Positions 35,369 through 46,214 of a stretch of DNA of 64,000 bases are shown in pieces. The notes under the pieces were generated by a model, which was not told the origin of the DNA, ran no database searches, and saw only the letters and a list, made by a program, of their open reading frames with translations. Made by a program: the position numbers and the translations under genes. The stretch covers positions 3,663,501 to 3,727,500 of the forward strand of contig CM019716.1 in NCBI GenBank assembly GCA_009760885.1. Reading direction: 5' to 3'. Each line of letters starts with the position of its first letter. Positions within the stretch are counted from its first letter, which is position 1. The DNA comes from Achatina immaculata (lineage: Eukaryota; Mollusca; Gastropoda; Stylommatophora; Achatinidae).

Positions 35369-35612
35369 CAGATCTATCGGATGCTGCGTCACTTGGAGTC
35401 AAAGTTCGATGGACAGTGGTAGTATGATGTCCAGGACCATGTGGTGGAGACGACAGTGCGGACTCTGAGCCCGAAGGGATGGGGTTTGAATCGCTGAGAT
35501 GATGGTGATGGTGGTGCATGGTCATGCCTCCGCTGTGGTGGATGGGGTTGTGGCTGTGGTGGACGCCGACTACAAGCTCCTCTAGATACAGCGGGTCATT
35601 CATAGAGTTCAT
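35369..35612 (-). CDS. Pitx: Pitx exon 1: start codon and His-rich N-terminus
   Basis: The exon carries 81 codons plus one base, ending CT|G then GTAGGT, a strong donor whose phase fits exon 2 exactly. The protein begins MNSMNDPLYLEELVVGVHH, has six consecutive His at residues 33-38 within a His/Ser/Gly/Pro-rich segment, and ends TLTPSDAASDRS. This is a disordered N-terminal region of the kind that varies between Pitx orthologues. An in-frame TAG directly precedes the first ATG, so translation cannot start further upstream in this frame; ATG at codon 4 is an alternative. Neither has a purine at -3. The matching strand, donor phase and Ser/Asp-rich join to the homeodomain exon support the assignment; the sequence of this part alone would not identify Pitx. 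The far-separated homeobox exon means the mature protein starts 81 residues plus 21 linker residues (and the joined Asp) before the homeodomain. Confidence 0.88.
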
Positions 35613-35728
35613 CTATGTGTCTGTCAGCGTGTGTGTCTGTTTAGTCTTGACAAAAACCCCACGGAACACGCCGAAGACGCAAAAACAAAAGGTCACTGAA
35701 TCAGAACTTTAAGTCAAGCCTGATTTAA

Positions 35729-35744
35729 CACGTGACTAAATATA
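35729..35744 (-). promoter_or_regulatory. Possible core promoter: TATA-like box and E-box
   Basis: On the minus strand TATATTTA is followed closely by CACGTG, about 120-130 bases upstream of the Pitx ATG. The distance suits a short 5' UTR. No initiator is clearly seen, and many animal developmental genes use distant promoters, so this is only a candidate. Confidence 0.3.
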
Positions 35745-35781
35745 CCACAAAATGGACCTAACACTGAGCTGGCTCATCAAA

Positions 35782-35848
35782 TGTGACACAACTTTGTCAC
35801 AATGTGACACGCTGTCTGAAGTCAGATTTTAAAGTGTCTGTTGTCACA
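35782..35848. promoter_or_regulatory. Cluster of TGTGAC/GTCACA words with a perfect palindrome
   Basis: Four occurrences within 67 bp, including GTCACAATGTGAC (35796-35808), a perfect inverted repeat with a one-base centre. TGTCA/TGACA words are bound by TALE homeodomains (Meis, TGIF) and GTGAC-type words by others; which applies is unknown. It lies about 170-235 bp upstream of the Pitx start codon. Confidence 0.35.
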
Positions 35849-35849
35849 A

Positions 35850-36420
35850 ATTTATGATCAGTGAGCGACAAGCTATCTTTCTACAGTTACTACACGCGAA
35901 GTTATCTGTGAGAACAGACATAACACTTAACAAGTAAGTAAACATCCTGTAAATTGCTCATTTTCTTTCTTCAACTAAGCCCTAAACTATTTTTCAATTC
36001 CGTTTATTCAATCTTTCCAATACCTCATCTTCTTCTAAACAGCTTATTCACTCCCTATCCTTGTGCTTTTGACATATTATTAACATTGATCCATTAAGAG
36101 GTTCTTTGCCTTATTAAAAAAAAAAAACACAACAAAAGCAGAAGCTAATAAAAGAACAAGGGGGGGGGGAGGAGGAAAGAAACGAAAAACAATATAGCTA
36201 TTGTTATTAGCTATAGAATCTATTAGAATTTCTACAACGGCTTAGAGCAGTACTCAGGAATAGATTTTGGGTGTGTTATATACTGCATGGAGCGGTTATG
36301 ACTGTTCACGTTTTCGTGACAGCTTGCAGGCAAGGGGAGCTGATTGTATTACTGGGCGGAGAACTATTCTAACAATACGCTTAGCTTTCTCCGCAAAGAC
36401 CACATGAATACAGCCTCCTA
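35850..36420. other. Pitx 5' flank, no repeat seen
   Basis: AT-rich; an A-run at about 36115-36127 and a G-run near 36161-36170. No gene recognised. Confidence 0.4.
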
Positions 36421-36421
36421 T

Positions 36422-36640
36422 GGGAACATAACCATTCCTGCAGACACGAATGATAAGTGGGAACATAACCATTCCTGCAGACACGAATGATAAGTGGGAA
36501 CATAACCATTCCTGCAGACACGAATGATAAGTGGGAAAATAACCATTCCTGCACACACGAATGATAAGTGGAAACATAACCATTCCAGTAGACACGAATG
36601 ATAATTGGGAGCATAACCATTCCTGTAGACAAGAATGATA
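36422..36640. repeat. 37-bp minisatellite, 6 copies
   Basis: The unit is GGGAACATAACCATTCCTGC plus AGACACGAATGATAAGT. Variation rises towards the right end. Confidence 0.96.
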
Positions 36641-36794
36641 AGACAGCTTCGGTCAAATAGTCCAGAAAGCCCGAATATATTTTCTGGGCGTTCCTCTTCT
36701 TCATGGTTTAGGCGAGAAATTATCTACACGCAATACGTTTTGTTCTTATACATCTCATCTGCTTTTCTGTTAATTTTCAGGGTAGATAGGTTAG

Positions 36795-37060
36795 AAGTTT
36801 TGGAAACATTAAGCAGATAGTTTACAAATCTTGGAAACTGTGCACAGATAATTTACAAGTCTCGGAAACTAAGCAGATAGTTTATAAGTCTTGGAAAGAG
36901 AACATAGATAGTTTACAAATCTTTGGAAACAGTATGCAGAAGGTTTACAAGTCTTGGAAACAATATACATACAGATAGTTCACAAGCATTGGAAACAGTA
37001 TGCAGATAAGTTCATAAGTCTTGGAAACAGTATGCAGATAGTTTACAAGTCTATGAAACA
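36795..37060. repeat. Degenerate tandem repeat, about 32-38 bp
   Basis: GTTTACAAGTCTTGGAAAC and AGTATGCAGATA recur about seven times. Confidence 0.85.
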
Positions 37061-37064
37061 TTCA

Positions 37065-38040
37065 AGCATGTGTTTAGTAAGCAAATATATATCTTTAAGA
37101 AGCCTCACAATTAAGCAAAGAAATACAAATGTGTTGCACACAATTGAAAAAACACATTAAAAAAACGGAAGACAAGACTCTTGGAATGTTTGGAAATGAA
37201 GTGCCGAGAACAATCATGAATTCGTGAACCTGTGACTGTATGAACTCTGCACGGAGTAAGAGTATTAACCGAGGCTAAATCAAACCGTGACCTCGCTTGA
37301 TCTTACAGGATACATGAAACTTAATATGATTCCTGATGCTTACTTGTCAAAATCAGAGCCAGGAAGATCCCAATTATATAAATAATCTCTTCGACCTTGC
37401 CAAGATCGAGAATGAAAGCTGTTTTTAAACAACGAAAGCTGGTTTTTTTTTACAAGGAAAGCTGTTTTCACTGAGTCCAATTTATTTTCGTGCTTATTTA
37501 ATTTTTTTTACACCTTAAAAAAAGCAAGTAAAATATTTGGTAATTTATTTAGAATTAAACCGAGTGAGTTCGCGCCATGGATATATTCTCTTTTATAAGA
37601 GAAATAACGTTATAAAATGCAAGTTAAAGTCCTCCCTACCTTTTCATTTAACGCTTTCTTTGGTTTCTGCAAGTATATTGCAGTGACCTGTACATGTGTA
37701 TTAATATTACGGATATTTACACCTGGTTCGTTTGCTTTACCTAACAACATAAACTTGCTACAGTTGTTCACACGACATGGATCCCGATAGCTAAAATATG
37801 ATTGGCTTAAGATGGAGTTACGTTTAGCAAGATTCGTCCATTTCAAGACGTACAGGTACAGTCAAATCGAAGCCTAACCTTACGCCAGCTGAAGATGAAC
37901 AAAGCCTGCTATCGCCTACATCGGAACACAACTAAAACATATAATTCCTACACCATTTGTAGTTGTAGCTGTGGCGAGAATGCAGCAACAATCGTTGTCA
38001 TAGTCCGCCTAAAGCTGTGGCTATAGGATCGGCGAGAACA
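37065..38040. other. 5' flank, no gene or repeat seen
   Basis: AT-rich, repeat-poor. The 78-codon minus frame at 37610-37846 is uninterpretable. Confidence 0.4.
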
Positions 38041-38046
38041 GATATA

Positions 38047-38310
38047 CTAGCAGGTCTTGCTGTATCTGGGCCACCGATTGAGAGTGGTTGTGTTCATGTC
38101 ACGAGGAGTGTCGAGGGAGGCGCTTAATCTTCTCCGCGAGAGTTTCCTCGCGAGTGAAGCACCGGCTCGCTGGGTTTGTTTCCGCTGGCCCTGCCTTAAG
38201 CCGGGGAAACGCTGTCCCATCCGTCTGCAGAGCGATCTATCTTCCTCTCCTGGCAACTCCACGACAGCAGCTACGGGCGAACGGCAGAGTCGAGTACACA
38301 TTTAGCTTTT
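38047..38310 (-). promoter_or_regulatory. GC-rich island: candidate distal Pitx promoter or 5' exon
   Basis: This stretch of about 260 bp is clearly richer in G+C and CpG (CTCCGCGAGAG, CCTCGCGAGTG, GCTACGGGCGAACGG) than all DNA around it and contains no recognised repeat. It lies about 2.5 kb upstream of the Pitx start, open on both strands by composition. It could be a promoter with a noncoding first exon, or an unrelated repeat such as a degraded LINE 5' end. Assignment to Pitx is inference. Confidence 0.3.
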
Positions 38311-39930
38311 GTGTTCTAATGCATCCGCAGCTTCTGTAGGTTCGCATCACAGCTACATGCCACCTTCATATATTCTGAAAAAAACAGCAACCCCATAACT
38401 TTCGCAACTGCAGACCCATTCTATGCAATGTTTTGCATCCCTTCATTACAAAAGTTAGATAATTCACATATAAATACTGTCATTTACAGGTGTATATGAA
38501 ATTAGAAGAAAGTTGTAAGAAGAATACATACGTAATGTAGCTGAACTATAGGTGCTTGTAGCATTATTTGTCAATAATTTTTACCCATTGTAATTGTTTT
38601 TCTTACACATAAAGAAATTTTTGGTATAGTTCTAACAACTTTTGAACTATAGTAAAAAAAAACAACAACGTTAAAACAAGATGAGACAGGGAGAAAGAAT
38701 GTGAAAGAAAGGAAAGGGAAACTGAAAAGCACGACAATGTTCAGACTACATGGGCCTTATAATCTAAGGTAAGGGAGAGCACTGATAAAAAAACCGCAGT
38801 TTCTGGTCTAGAATCAGCGTGCAGGCGATTGGTCGGTTGTGCCAGCACTAACTGTCATTTATCCGCTCCATATTTGCATAGCGGTTTCTCCCGTCTACAG
38901 TCAGTCGTGTTTGAATTCCAGTTCTTGGCCCGATTCAACCACGCTTACAGCAAAAAGTGTTATTTGAACTGGGCCGATCTCCAAGACCGTCTTGCATGTA
39001 TTTTTATGTTTCATGTTTTTCTTTTAATGAAACTCTTCTCTGCTGTGGCCACGCCTCGCCGTTCTTCGTGGAAATAATGGATACTATTTACCCAGAAAAC
39101 GATTTTAAAAATTCTTCTGTGACAAAAAAATGGTCAAATTCCAATTACTGTGTTTATCTAACATTTCTATTTGCTTATAAGTTACAAGAATCCAGTATGG
39201 ACTATTATTTAAAGCAGAATTACTTATCTAAAACATTACAAGTAAATAGGGTAAGTTTTTTCTCCGATTCACGATACTTGACCTCAGCCATAGATGTCGT
39301 ATTAAGCCTCTCTGGTATTATAATAAAGAAGAATTGTTGGAAGAAACGTATGTTGTTTATTGGTCAACATGGGTTACAGGTAGCAGCCATTGTTCGAGTT
39401 CATCTACTGATTGAACACGTGGTGAAACTGCTCTGAAAACGACATTAATATGATGACATACGAGGCTTTAAAATGTATAGTTATTTTGTTTTCACTGCTA
39501 AGTTTCTCATCGGTGTAGGCTCTGAAAAAAAAGAGCTGTACTGTAATTCTCATGGCTACGACCACAAAGATTACAGTAACGTTTTCCAAACAGTAAATTA
39601 AGTTGGAAGGTGAACATACATGAAGTTTAACTCCTAAAGTACCTTTTAAATAGCTCTCTTAAAAAAAGTGAGAGCTGGTAATTTTGAACTAATGTAAACT
39701 ATACAAATATAAGTCATTTTTCAGAAAAGCTTGCGTCCATGAATAGTAATAATAATGGTGTGTTGGTGTTTTTTTTTTTTTTGTGATCTAAGAGTTAAAT
39801 ACTACAAATAAAGGAGATAGGGTTAGTGGATGAAAAGGTTGAGATACCCTATTACATTTTTTTTTAAATCTGCTATAGCGAAGTGTGGAAGCAGTGATAA
39901 GACAGATACCATTCGGGTAGTGTCCTTGTG
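38310..39930. other. 5' flank; one 159-codon frame of unknown status
   Basis: The plus-strand frame at 38957-39436 encodes a Leu/Phe/Ser-rich product with no recognisable domain and no good start context. I treat it as probably fortuitous. No repeats are seen apart from a T-run near 39770. Confidence 0.35.
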
Positions 39931-39934
39931 TACA

Positions 39935-40275
39935 AGTTAGAGACTGATGTGTACGAGCTACAGCCTGATGTGTGAGAGTTACAGCCTGATGTATACGAGT
40001 TACAGTCTGATGTGTACGAGTTACAGCCTGATGTGTGAGAGTTACAGCCTGATGTGTACGAGCTACAGCCTGATGTGTGAGAGTTAAGCCTGATGTGTAC
40101 GAGCTACAGCCTGATGTGTGAGAGTTAAGCCTGATGTGTACGAGTTACAGTCTGATGTGTACGAGTTACAGCCTGATGTGTACGAGCTACAGCTTGATGT
40201 GTGAGAGTTACAGCCTGATGTGTGAGAGTTACAGCCTGATGTGTACGAGTTACAGCCTGATGTGTACGAGTTACG
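39935..40275. repeat. 21-bp minisatellite, about 16 copies
   Basis: The unit is CAGCCTGATGTGTACGAGTT plus A, with a GTGTGAGAGTTA variant interspersed (period 21, sometimes 20). Confidence 0.96.
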
Positions 40276-40384
40276 GCCTGAGTCGGTCAAGGCGACAGTT
40301 GATTGATTACTTTTGAAGCGCTCTTTTGAAGGATTGTGCATGAACCAAGTAAATAAAGAGGTGATCGATACCTTTCTTTCCAAG

Positions 40385-40505
40385 CTCCAGAAGAAGCGAA
40401 GTGCCCATTTCTAAAGCTGGGTCATCTGACTGTCCCGAGCCGGATTCGAACCACTAACCTTCACCATGAGATACTATTACACTGACCACTTCGCCACATG
40501 GGCGC
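40385..40505 (-). mobile_element. tRNA-headed SINE, related family
   Basis: On minus, GTGGCGAAGTGGTCAGTGTA and AGTGGTTCGAATCCGGCTCG form the A- and B-box regions of a tRNA-like head. It is followed by GACAGTCAGATGACCCAGC and TTTAGAAATGGGC, a diverged relative of the body seen in the other SINEs. Confidence 0.75.
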
Positions 40506-40862
40506 CAAAATATACACGCCACTGTATTTTGTTGCACGTAACCACGATATACCTACCTTCTCGTACACAGTCTTCCAGATTTTCTAAGCGAATGGAACAA
40601 TGCTGAAGGTATATGCAACATAGGTCTTAACGATGAAACTGAAAACTAAGAAAAGAAAAGGAAATGAGCTGGCATTATCAGGAGGTGTTTACAAATTCAA
40701 GTTCTCTCCCCTTTCTTTCACACACACATACAAGCATACATACATGCCCGCACATACACGTATATAAACGCCTATACAAGTGCAATGAAAAAAAAATAAC
40801 AGAAAAAATTAACCACATAATAACAATTCAATGGAGCGTATTATACGGAACCAACTTTTGGT

Positions 40863-41792
40863 ATAGTTAGAAACAGCGAGCCTTGTCCACGATAAAGTTT
40901 GAGGGCAATGTATAGCTAGAAACAGTGAGGCTTGTCCACGACAAAGAGTGAGGGCAAAGTATAGCTAGAAACAGTGAGGCTTGTACACGACAAAGAGTGA
41001 GGGCAAAGTATAGCTAGAAACAATGAGGCTTGTCCATGATAAAGAGTGAGGGCAAAGTATAGCTAGAAACAGTGAGGCTTGTCCATGACAAAGAGTGAGG
41101 GCAAAGTATAGCTAGAAACAGTGAGGCTTGTCCACGACAAAGAGTGAGGGCAAAGTATAGCTAGAAACAGTGAGGCTTGTCCACGATAAAGAGTGAGGGC
41201 AAAGTATAGCTAGAAACAGTGAGGCTTGTCCACGACAAAGAGTGAGGGCAAAGTATAGCTAGAAACAGTGAGGCTTGTCCACGACAAAGAGTGAGGGCTA
41301 AATATAGCTAGAAACAGCGAGGCTTGTCCATGATAAAGAGTGAGGGCAAAGTATAGCTAGAAACAGTGAGGCTTGTCCACGATAAAGAGTGAGGGCAAAG
41401 TATAGCTAGAAACAGTGAGGCTTGTCCACGACAAAGAGTGAGGGCAAAGTATAGCTAGAAACAGTGAAGCTTGTCCACGATAAAGAGTGAGGGCAAAGTA
41501 TAGCTAGAAACAGTGAGGCTTGTCCACGATAAAGAGTGAGGGCAAAGTATAGCTAGAAACAGTGAGGCTTGTCCACGATAAAGAGTGAGGGCAAAGTATA
41601 GCTAGAAACAGTGAGGCTTGTCCACGACAAAGAGTGAGGGCAAAGTATAGCTAGAAACAGTGAGGCTTGTCCACGACAAAGAGTGAGGGCAAAGTACAGC
41701 TAGAAACAGTGAGGCTTGTCCACGACAAAGAGTGAGGGCAAAGTATAGCTAGAAACAGTGAGGGTTGTCCATGATAAAGAGTGAGGGCAAAG
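40863..41792. repeat. 49-bp minisatellite, about 19 copies
   Basis: The unit contains GAAACAGTGAGGCTTGTCCA, CGACAAAGAGTGAGGGC and AAAGTATAGCTA. Copies are very similar; CGACAAAG and CGATAAAG alternate as variants. The longest array in the window. Confidence 0.98.
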
Positions 41793-41929
41793 TAAGTAGG
41801 ATTAGTCTGGAAAATATTAAGCTCAGAAAGTGCCCCTTACACTCGCATTACAAGATTCCAAGGTTCCTTTCTCAATCATTTGTTTACTATATTTCTAGCA
41901 GTACTCAGACTGAATGAGGTGGCAATCAA

Positions 41930-42436
41930 CAATCCATAATTGACTACTTGCCTTAGAGTTGGTGAATCATAGCTGACTACTTGCTTTAGGGTTGGTGAAT
42001 CATAGCTGACTACTTGCTTTAGGGTTGGTGAATCATAGCTGACTACTTGCTTTAGGGCTGGTGAATCATAGCTGACTACTTACCTTAGAGTTGGTGAATC
42101 ATAGCTGACTACTTACCTTAGGGCTGGTGAATCATAGCTGACTACTTACCTTAGGGCTGGTGAATCATAGCTGACTACTTGCTTTAGGGCTGGTGAATCA
42201 TAGCTGACTACTTACCTTAGAGTTGGTGAATCATAGCTGACTACTTACCTTAGGGCTGGTGAATCATAGCTGACTACTTACCTTAGGGCTGGTGAATCAT
42301 AGCTGACTACTTGCCTTAGAGTTGGTGAATCATAGCTGACTACTTACCTTAGGGCTGGTGAATCATAGCTGACTACTTACCTTAGGGCTGGTGAATCATA
42401 GCTGACTACTTACCTTAGGGCTGGTGAATCATAGCC
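41930..42436. repeat. 33-bp array derived from the head of family T
   Basis: About 15 units of GCTGACTACTTGCTTTAGGG plus TTGGTGAATCATA. The unit aligns with the start of family T (GCTGA, then GTCA/TTAGG, then TTGGTGAATCATAGCTGA), and the array runs directly into a family T copy. It is therefore an expansion of the element's own 5' segment. Confidence 0.9.
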
Positions 42437-42730
42437 GATCAAGACCCTGTCTCATCTCTCTATTGGTATCCCCTAGTAACAGACCTGCAACGGTTAGCGG
42501 GTCAGGGATCGCCAAGGATCGCCATAATCCTCATGGTGGCGGAGTCTGCTAAAGAAGTACTGCACGCCTCCCTGCTTATTAGGTGCACTCAGGGACTGAG
42601 AAATTAGCCGCCATGACCCTCTCATAAACTGAAACAATGACATGCCTCAACATCTTCACCGCATCAGCTGCAAATAATACCAGCATGCAATTCCAGGGAC
42701 ATTGAAGAAGAAGAAGAAGAAGAAGAAGTC
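42437..42730 (+). mobile_element. Family T dispersed element attached to its array
   Basis: Blocks GATCAAGACCCTGTCTCATC, TAACAGACCTGC, CAGGGATCGCC, GTGGCGGAGTCTGCTAAAGA, GCCGCCATGACCC, CAACATCTTCACCGCATCAG and CCAGGGACATTGAAG, followed by a (GAA)n tail. Confidence 0.9.
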
Positions 42731-42734
42731 CTTT

Positions 42735-43480
42735 TTCGATTACCTTTTTCATGCTGGGATGAGGGAGGGAGGCCAAATAGACTTCATATATGTAGCATAA
42801 GAAAAAAAAAACAAAGAAAGAAGACGAGGAAGAAAGAAAGAAGACGAGGAAGAAGAAATGAAAGAAAGCGTATTACACGCTCAGGGAAAAAAAGTGAGAC
42901 GATATACCGTACAACAACAAAAAAAGTAAACTGAAATAAAAACTTACTTTACATCGGTCAACTGTCTAGACTCTCAGACAGTCCATCACAATTTCGACCC
43001 TCGCTTTTCACTCCCTTCATCAATCATCATAAACTAGCGGGCCCCACCGTATGACGCTAATACGCTACCAAGCTAGCGAAAATAGACTGGTGTATCGTCC
43101 TCATGAAACACAAGTTGTGGGTGGGGTGGGGAGGATGTGCGTTTGTTGGTGATCACGCTATAACCTTCATCTGTAAGAGTTTTTCTTGTGTAACGTTTGG
43201 CCAGTTTATTATAACATGTTATTATGTGCTTCAGTGTTAGTGTAGCTCCATTTATTAGATTTGTCTCTGTAATTCTGCGCTTTTCTTTTGTGTATTTTGT
43301 AAGTGGACGCTTTCTCTGTGTCTGGGAATGTGTTGTGAGCGAAAATAACTATTTTGTGTTTATTGTATTGGCTGTTGTGAGTACAGCGTGGAGCAATGGG
43401 TGCGCTATTATTCAGAATTTGGTGATTCATTTATCCCTGAAATGTTGTTCAGTTTGATTTTTTTCTCTCTCTCTCTCTCC
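42735..43480. other. 5' flank, no gene seen
   Basis: A-rich; a G-rich word GTGGGTGGGGTGGGGAGG lies at 43116-43133. No repeat family recognised. Confidence 0.4.
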
Positions 43481-43484
43481 TCCC

Positions 43485-44215
43485 GTCTGGGTGCGGGAGC
43501 AAAGAGTGTAGCCACTGCTACCTTCCATGCATTTCATAGTGGCTACCTTCCATGCATTTCGTAAGAGGTGACTAAGAGGGTTGCGCGCAGGGCCGACAAC
43601 CCTATCACGTTAAAAAATTAGTGTGTTACAGAAAGAGCAATGAATAATCGAAACTCATTGGGGGATGTACCTCTAGAATGTGGAACTCGTATGACTGCCA
43701 GTGGTTGAAGCTGAAAGGAAACCAGTCGCCTGACACTGGCTGCTCTGATCGCAAGACCGGAAACTAAAATAGGCTTTTGGAATGTGAGAACAATGTCTGA
43801 AACTACGACAGATTGCAATAGCAGTGATGAGCTACAAACTGCACATCCTCTGTGACAGCAGTTGGTATGGGACCAGAAAGGGCAAACCGTTGTTTTCAGT
43901 AATAGATGGCCATCAACATCATGAAGGTTGGCCGTTATCCTGAAGAAAGATAAAGAGCATTATTAGAATGGATCGCAATGCCATTCCGTAGTAATAACCA
44001 AAACGTTTGTATGCCAGTTTCACTTGTGGTGTTGGTCAAAGCTTCGAGGTGAAAACAGAGGTTAGTCAAGGTACCAGCTACGCGTTTCAACAGTGTCATA
44101 GACTGAGTGATAAACAAAACAGAAGTCTCCCAAAGAGGTATTAGATGGACAATGTTCTCCATGTTTGAGGATTTGGATTATGCACATGATATAGCACTCT
44201 TTGCACATACTCACA
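43485..44215 (+). mobile_element. Decayed LINE: 5' UTR, endonuclease start joined to RT fragment
   Basis: The first 130 bp (GGTGCGGGAGCAAAGAGTGT, then GGTTGCGCGCAGGGC) looks like a LINE leader. Then come KIGFWNVRTMSETTR and MSYKLHILCD in neighbouring frames, matching the start of the APE-type endonuclease domain (NVRT block). HEGWP-like and KKDKEH pieces follow. The sequence then jumps to GIRWTMFSMFEDLDYAHDIA, equivalent to the RT box before and at YADD (here YAHD). The region between is deleted and many frameshifts are present. Confidence 0.75.
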
Positions 44216-44297
44216 ACCAATGTTCACTCTAAGGATGTGTTGTCTGAGCGCACAATGTTCAGTTCGTGTGCAAAAAATATTATATTATGTTTGCAAA

Positions 44298-44302
<5 letters not shown>

Positions 44303-44352
<50 letters not shown>
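44303..44352. repeat. (TA)n microsatellite
   Basis: About 25 TA units. Confidence 0.95.
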
Positions 44353-44355
<3 letters not shown>

Positions 44356-44697
44356 CTGTACATTTAATAACAGGATAAACCTGCTGTACTTTTCAGTTAC
44401 TGGTATTTAGTTGATTGCAATGATGATTTCTTTGTTTATTTATTCAGTGATTCTGCTACAGTACTACCTAAACTACACAATAAAAGACCAGTTGAAACAT
44501 CCGGTCAAGAAAGTCATATCTCAACAAGAAAGAAACAGTAAAGGAAAAACATGTAACAACATTGTATTTTTCTTGATCGTAATTGTAGCACGGAGTAACA
44601 TCTGGTAAGTGGAAAATAAAAGCAGCAGTTTCATTTTTCTTTTTACGCGGCTCCAAAAATCTTGTCCGCGGTATAATTTCTTCTGTGCGCTGCTGGT

Positions 44698-45345
44698 TAA
44701 GAGGGAACAGTGCTCAGAGGGAACAGTGCTCAGAGGGAACAGTGCTTAGAGGGAACAGTGCTCAGAGGGAACAGTGCTCAGAGGGAACAGTGCTCAGAGG
44801 GAACAGTGTTTAGATGGAACAGTGCTCAGAGGGAACAGTGCTTAGATGGAACAGTGTTTAGATGGAACAGTGTTTAGATGCAACAGTGTTTAGATGGAAC
44901 AGTGCTTAGATGGAACAGTGCTTAGATGGAACAGTGTTTAGATGGAACAGTGTTTAGATGCAACAGTGTTTAGATGGAACAGTGCTTAGATGGAACAGTG
45001 TTTAGATGGAACAGTGTTTAGATGGAACAGCGTTTAGATGGAACAGTGCTTAGAGGGAACAGTGCTTAGATGGAACAATGCTCAGATGGAACAGTGTTTA
45101 GATGGAACAGTGTTTAGATGAAACAGTGCTTAGATGGAACAGTGTTTAGATGGAACAGTGTTTAGATGGAACAGTGCTTAGATGGAACAGTGCTTAGATG
45201 GAACAGTGTTTAGATGGAACAGTGCTCAGAGGGAACAGTTCTTAGATGGAACAGTGCTCAGATGGAACAGTGTTTAGATGGAACAGTGTTTAGATGGAAC
45301 AGTGCTTAGAGGGAACAGTGCTTAGAGGGAACAGTGTTCGCCACC
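44698..45345. repeat. 16-bp minisatellite, about 40 copies
   Basis: The unit is TTAGATGGAACAGTGT or TCAGAGGGAACAGTGC. The AGAGGG type clusters at both ends and the AGATGG type fills the middle. Confidence 0.97.
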
Positions 45346-45439
45346 GCATACAGGAGAAAACAAGCACTCTAGATACAATCAGCAAACAAGCGTGGCTGAA
45401 CATCGGTATAAGGGAATCATAAATATGAAAGCAAATAAA

Positions 45440-45880
45440 GAGAACAAATCAGCAAATTAAAATTAATGACCGAAACCTGACAGAAACAGGTAGCTTCACA
45501 TACCTTGGCAGCAGACTAACAGAAACAGATAGCTTTACATACCTTGGCAGCAGACTAACAGAAACAGATAGCTTCACCTACCTTGGCAGCAGACTAACAG
45601 AAACAGATAGCTTCACCTACCTTGGCAGCAGACTAACAGAAACAGATAGCTTCACATACCTTGGCAACAGACTAACAGAAACAGATAGCTTCACCTACCT
45701 TGGCAACAGACTAACAGAAACAAATAGCTTCACCTACCTTGGCAACAGACTAACAGAAACAGATAGCTTCACCTACCTTGGCAACAGACTAACAGAAACA
45801 AATAGCTTCACATACCTTGTGAGCAGACTAACATGATGAAGGACCTAAAAAGACAAAAAGAGTAGAATAAACAAAGCGAG
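45440..45880 (+). mobile_element. LINE RT remnant with internal 39-bp array
   Basis: The plus frame begins KINDRNLTETGSFTYLGSRL and then repeats LGSRLTETDSFTY about nine times in frame (39-bp unit, 45490-45830). The end, beginning MMKDLKRQKE, is RT-like. SFTYLGS is the short motif (F.YLGS) downstream of the RT YADD box of many LINEs. It is probably the continuation of the broken element at 43.5-44.2 kb, now separated by the TA tract and the 16-bp array. Confidence 0.8.
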
Positions 45881-45892
45881 AACAACTTTCGT

Positions 45893-45936
45893 GAAGAAGA
45901 ATAAGAAGAAGAAGAAAGAAAGAAAGAAGAAGAACT
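45893..45936. repeat. (GAA)n-rich microsatellite
   Basis: AAGAAGAATAAGAAGAAG and AAAGAAAGAAAG, possibly the tail of the LINE before it. Confidence 0.85.
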
Positions 45937-46090
45937 CTCAGAGTTTGGGGACTTGTATGAAGTTTTTCCAGACTTCTCATTTTATTGTCTAACATTTGTT
46001 TCGTTCACACTTTCATCGTCTCGTCTATGTACTTGTTACTGCCTTCAAAATGAGTCTTTTTTTTTCTTCAGTAATACAAATGTAGGAAGT

Positions 46091-46140
46091 GTTATTCATT
46101 CTTTGTGTTATTCATTCTTTGTGTTATTCATTCTTTGTGT
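46091..46140. repeat. 16-bp repeat x 3
   Basis: GTTATTCATTCTTTGT in tandem. Confidence 0.95.
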
Positions 46141-46214
46141 ACTATCTCCTGTGCCAGGCCGACGGAAAATGATGGAATATTAAACATACGTATTAGCCGG
46201 TAAGCTTAACCAAG

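Noticed and set aside
38957..39436. 159-codon frame as a second host gene
   Set aside because: No domain, weak start context and no splice-site evidence; kept only as a note in the flank.
40863..41792. CRISPR array
   Set aside because: Units are contiguous, without unique spacers, in animal DNA; it is a 49-bp satellite. The same holds for the 33-, 26- and 16-bp arrays.
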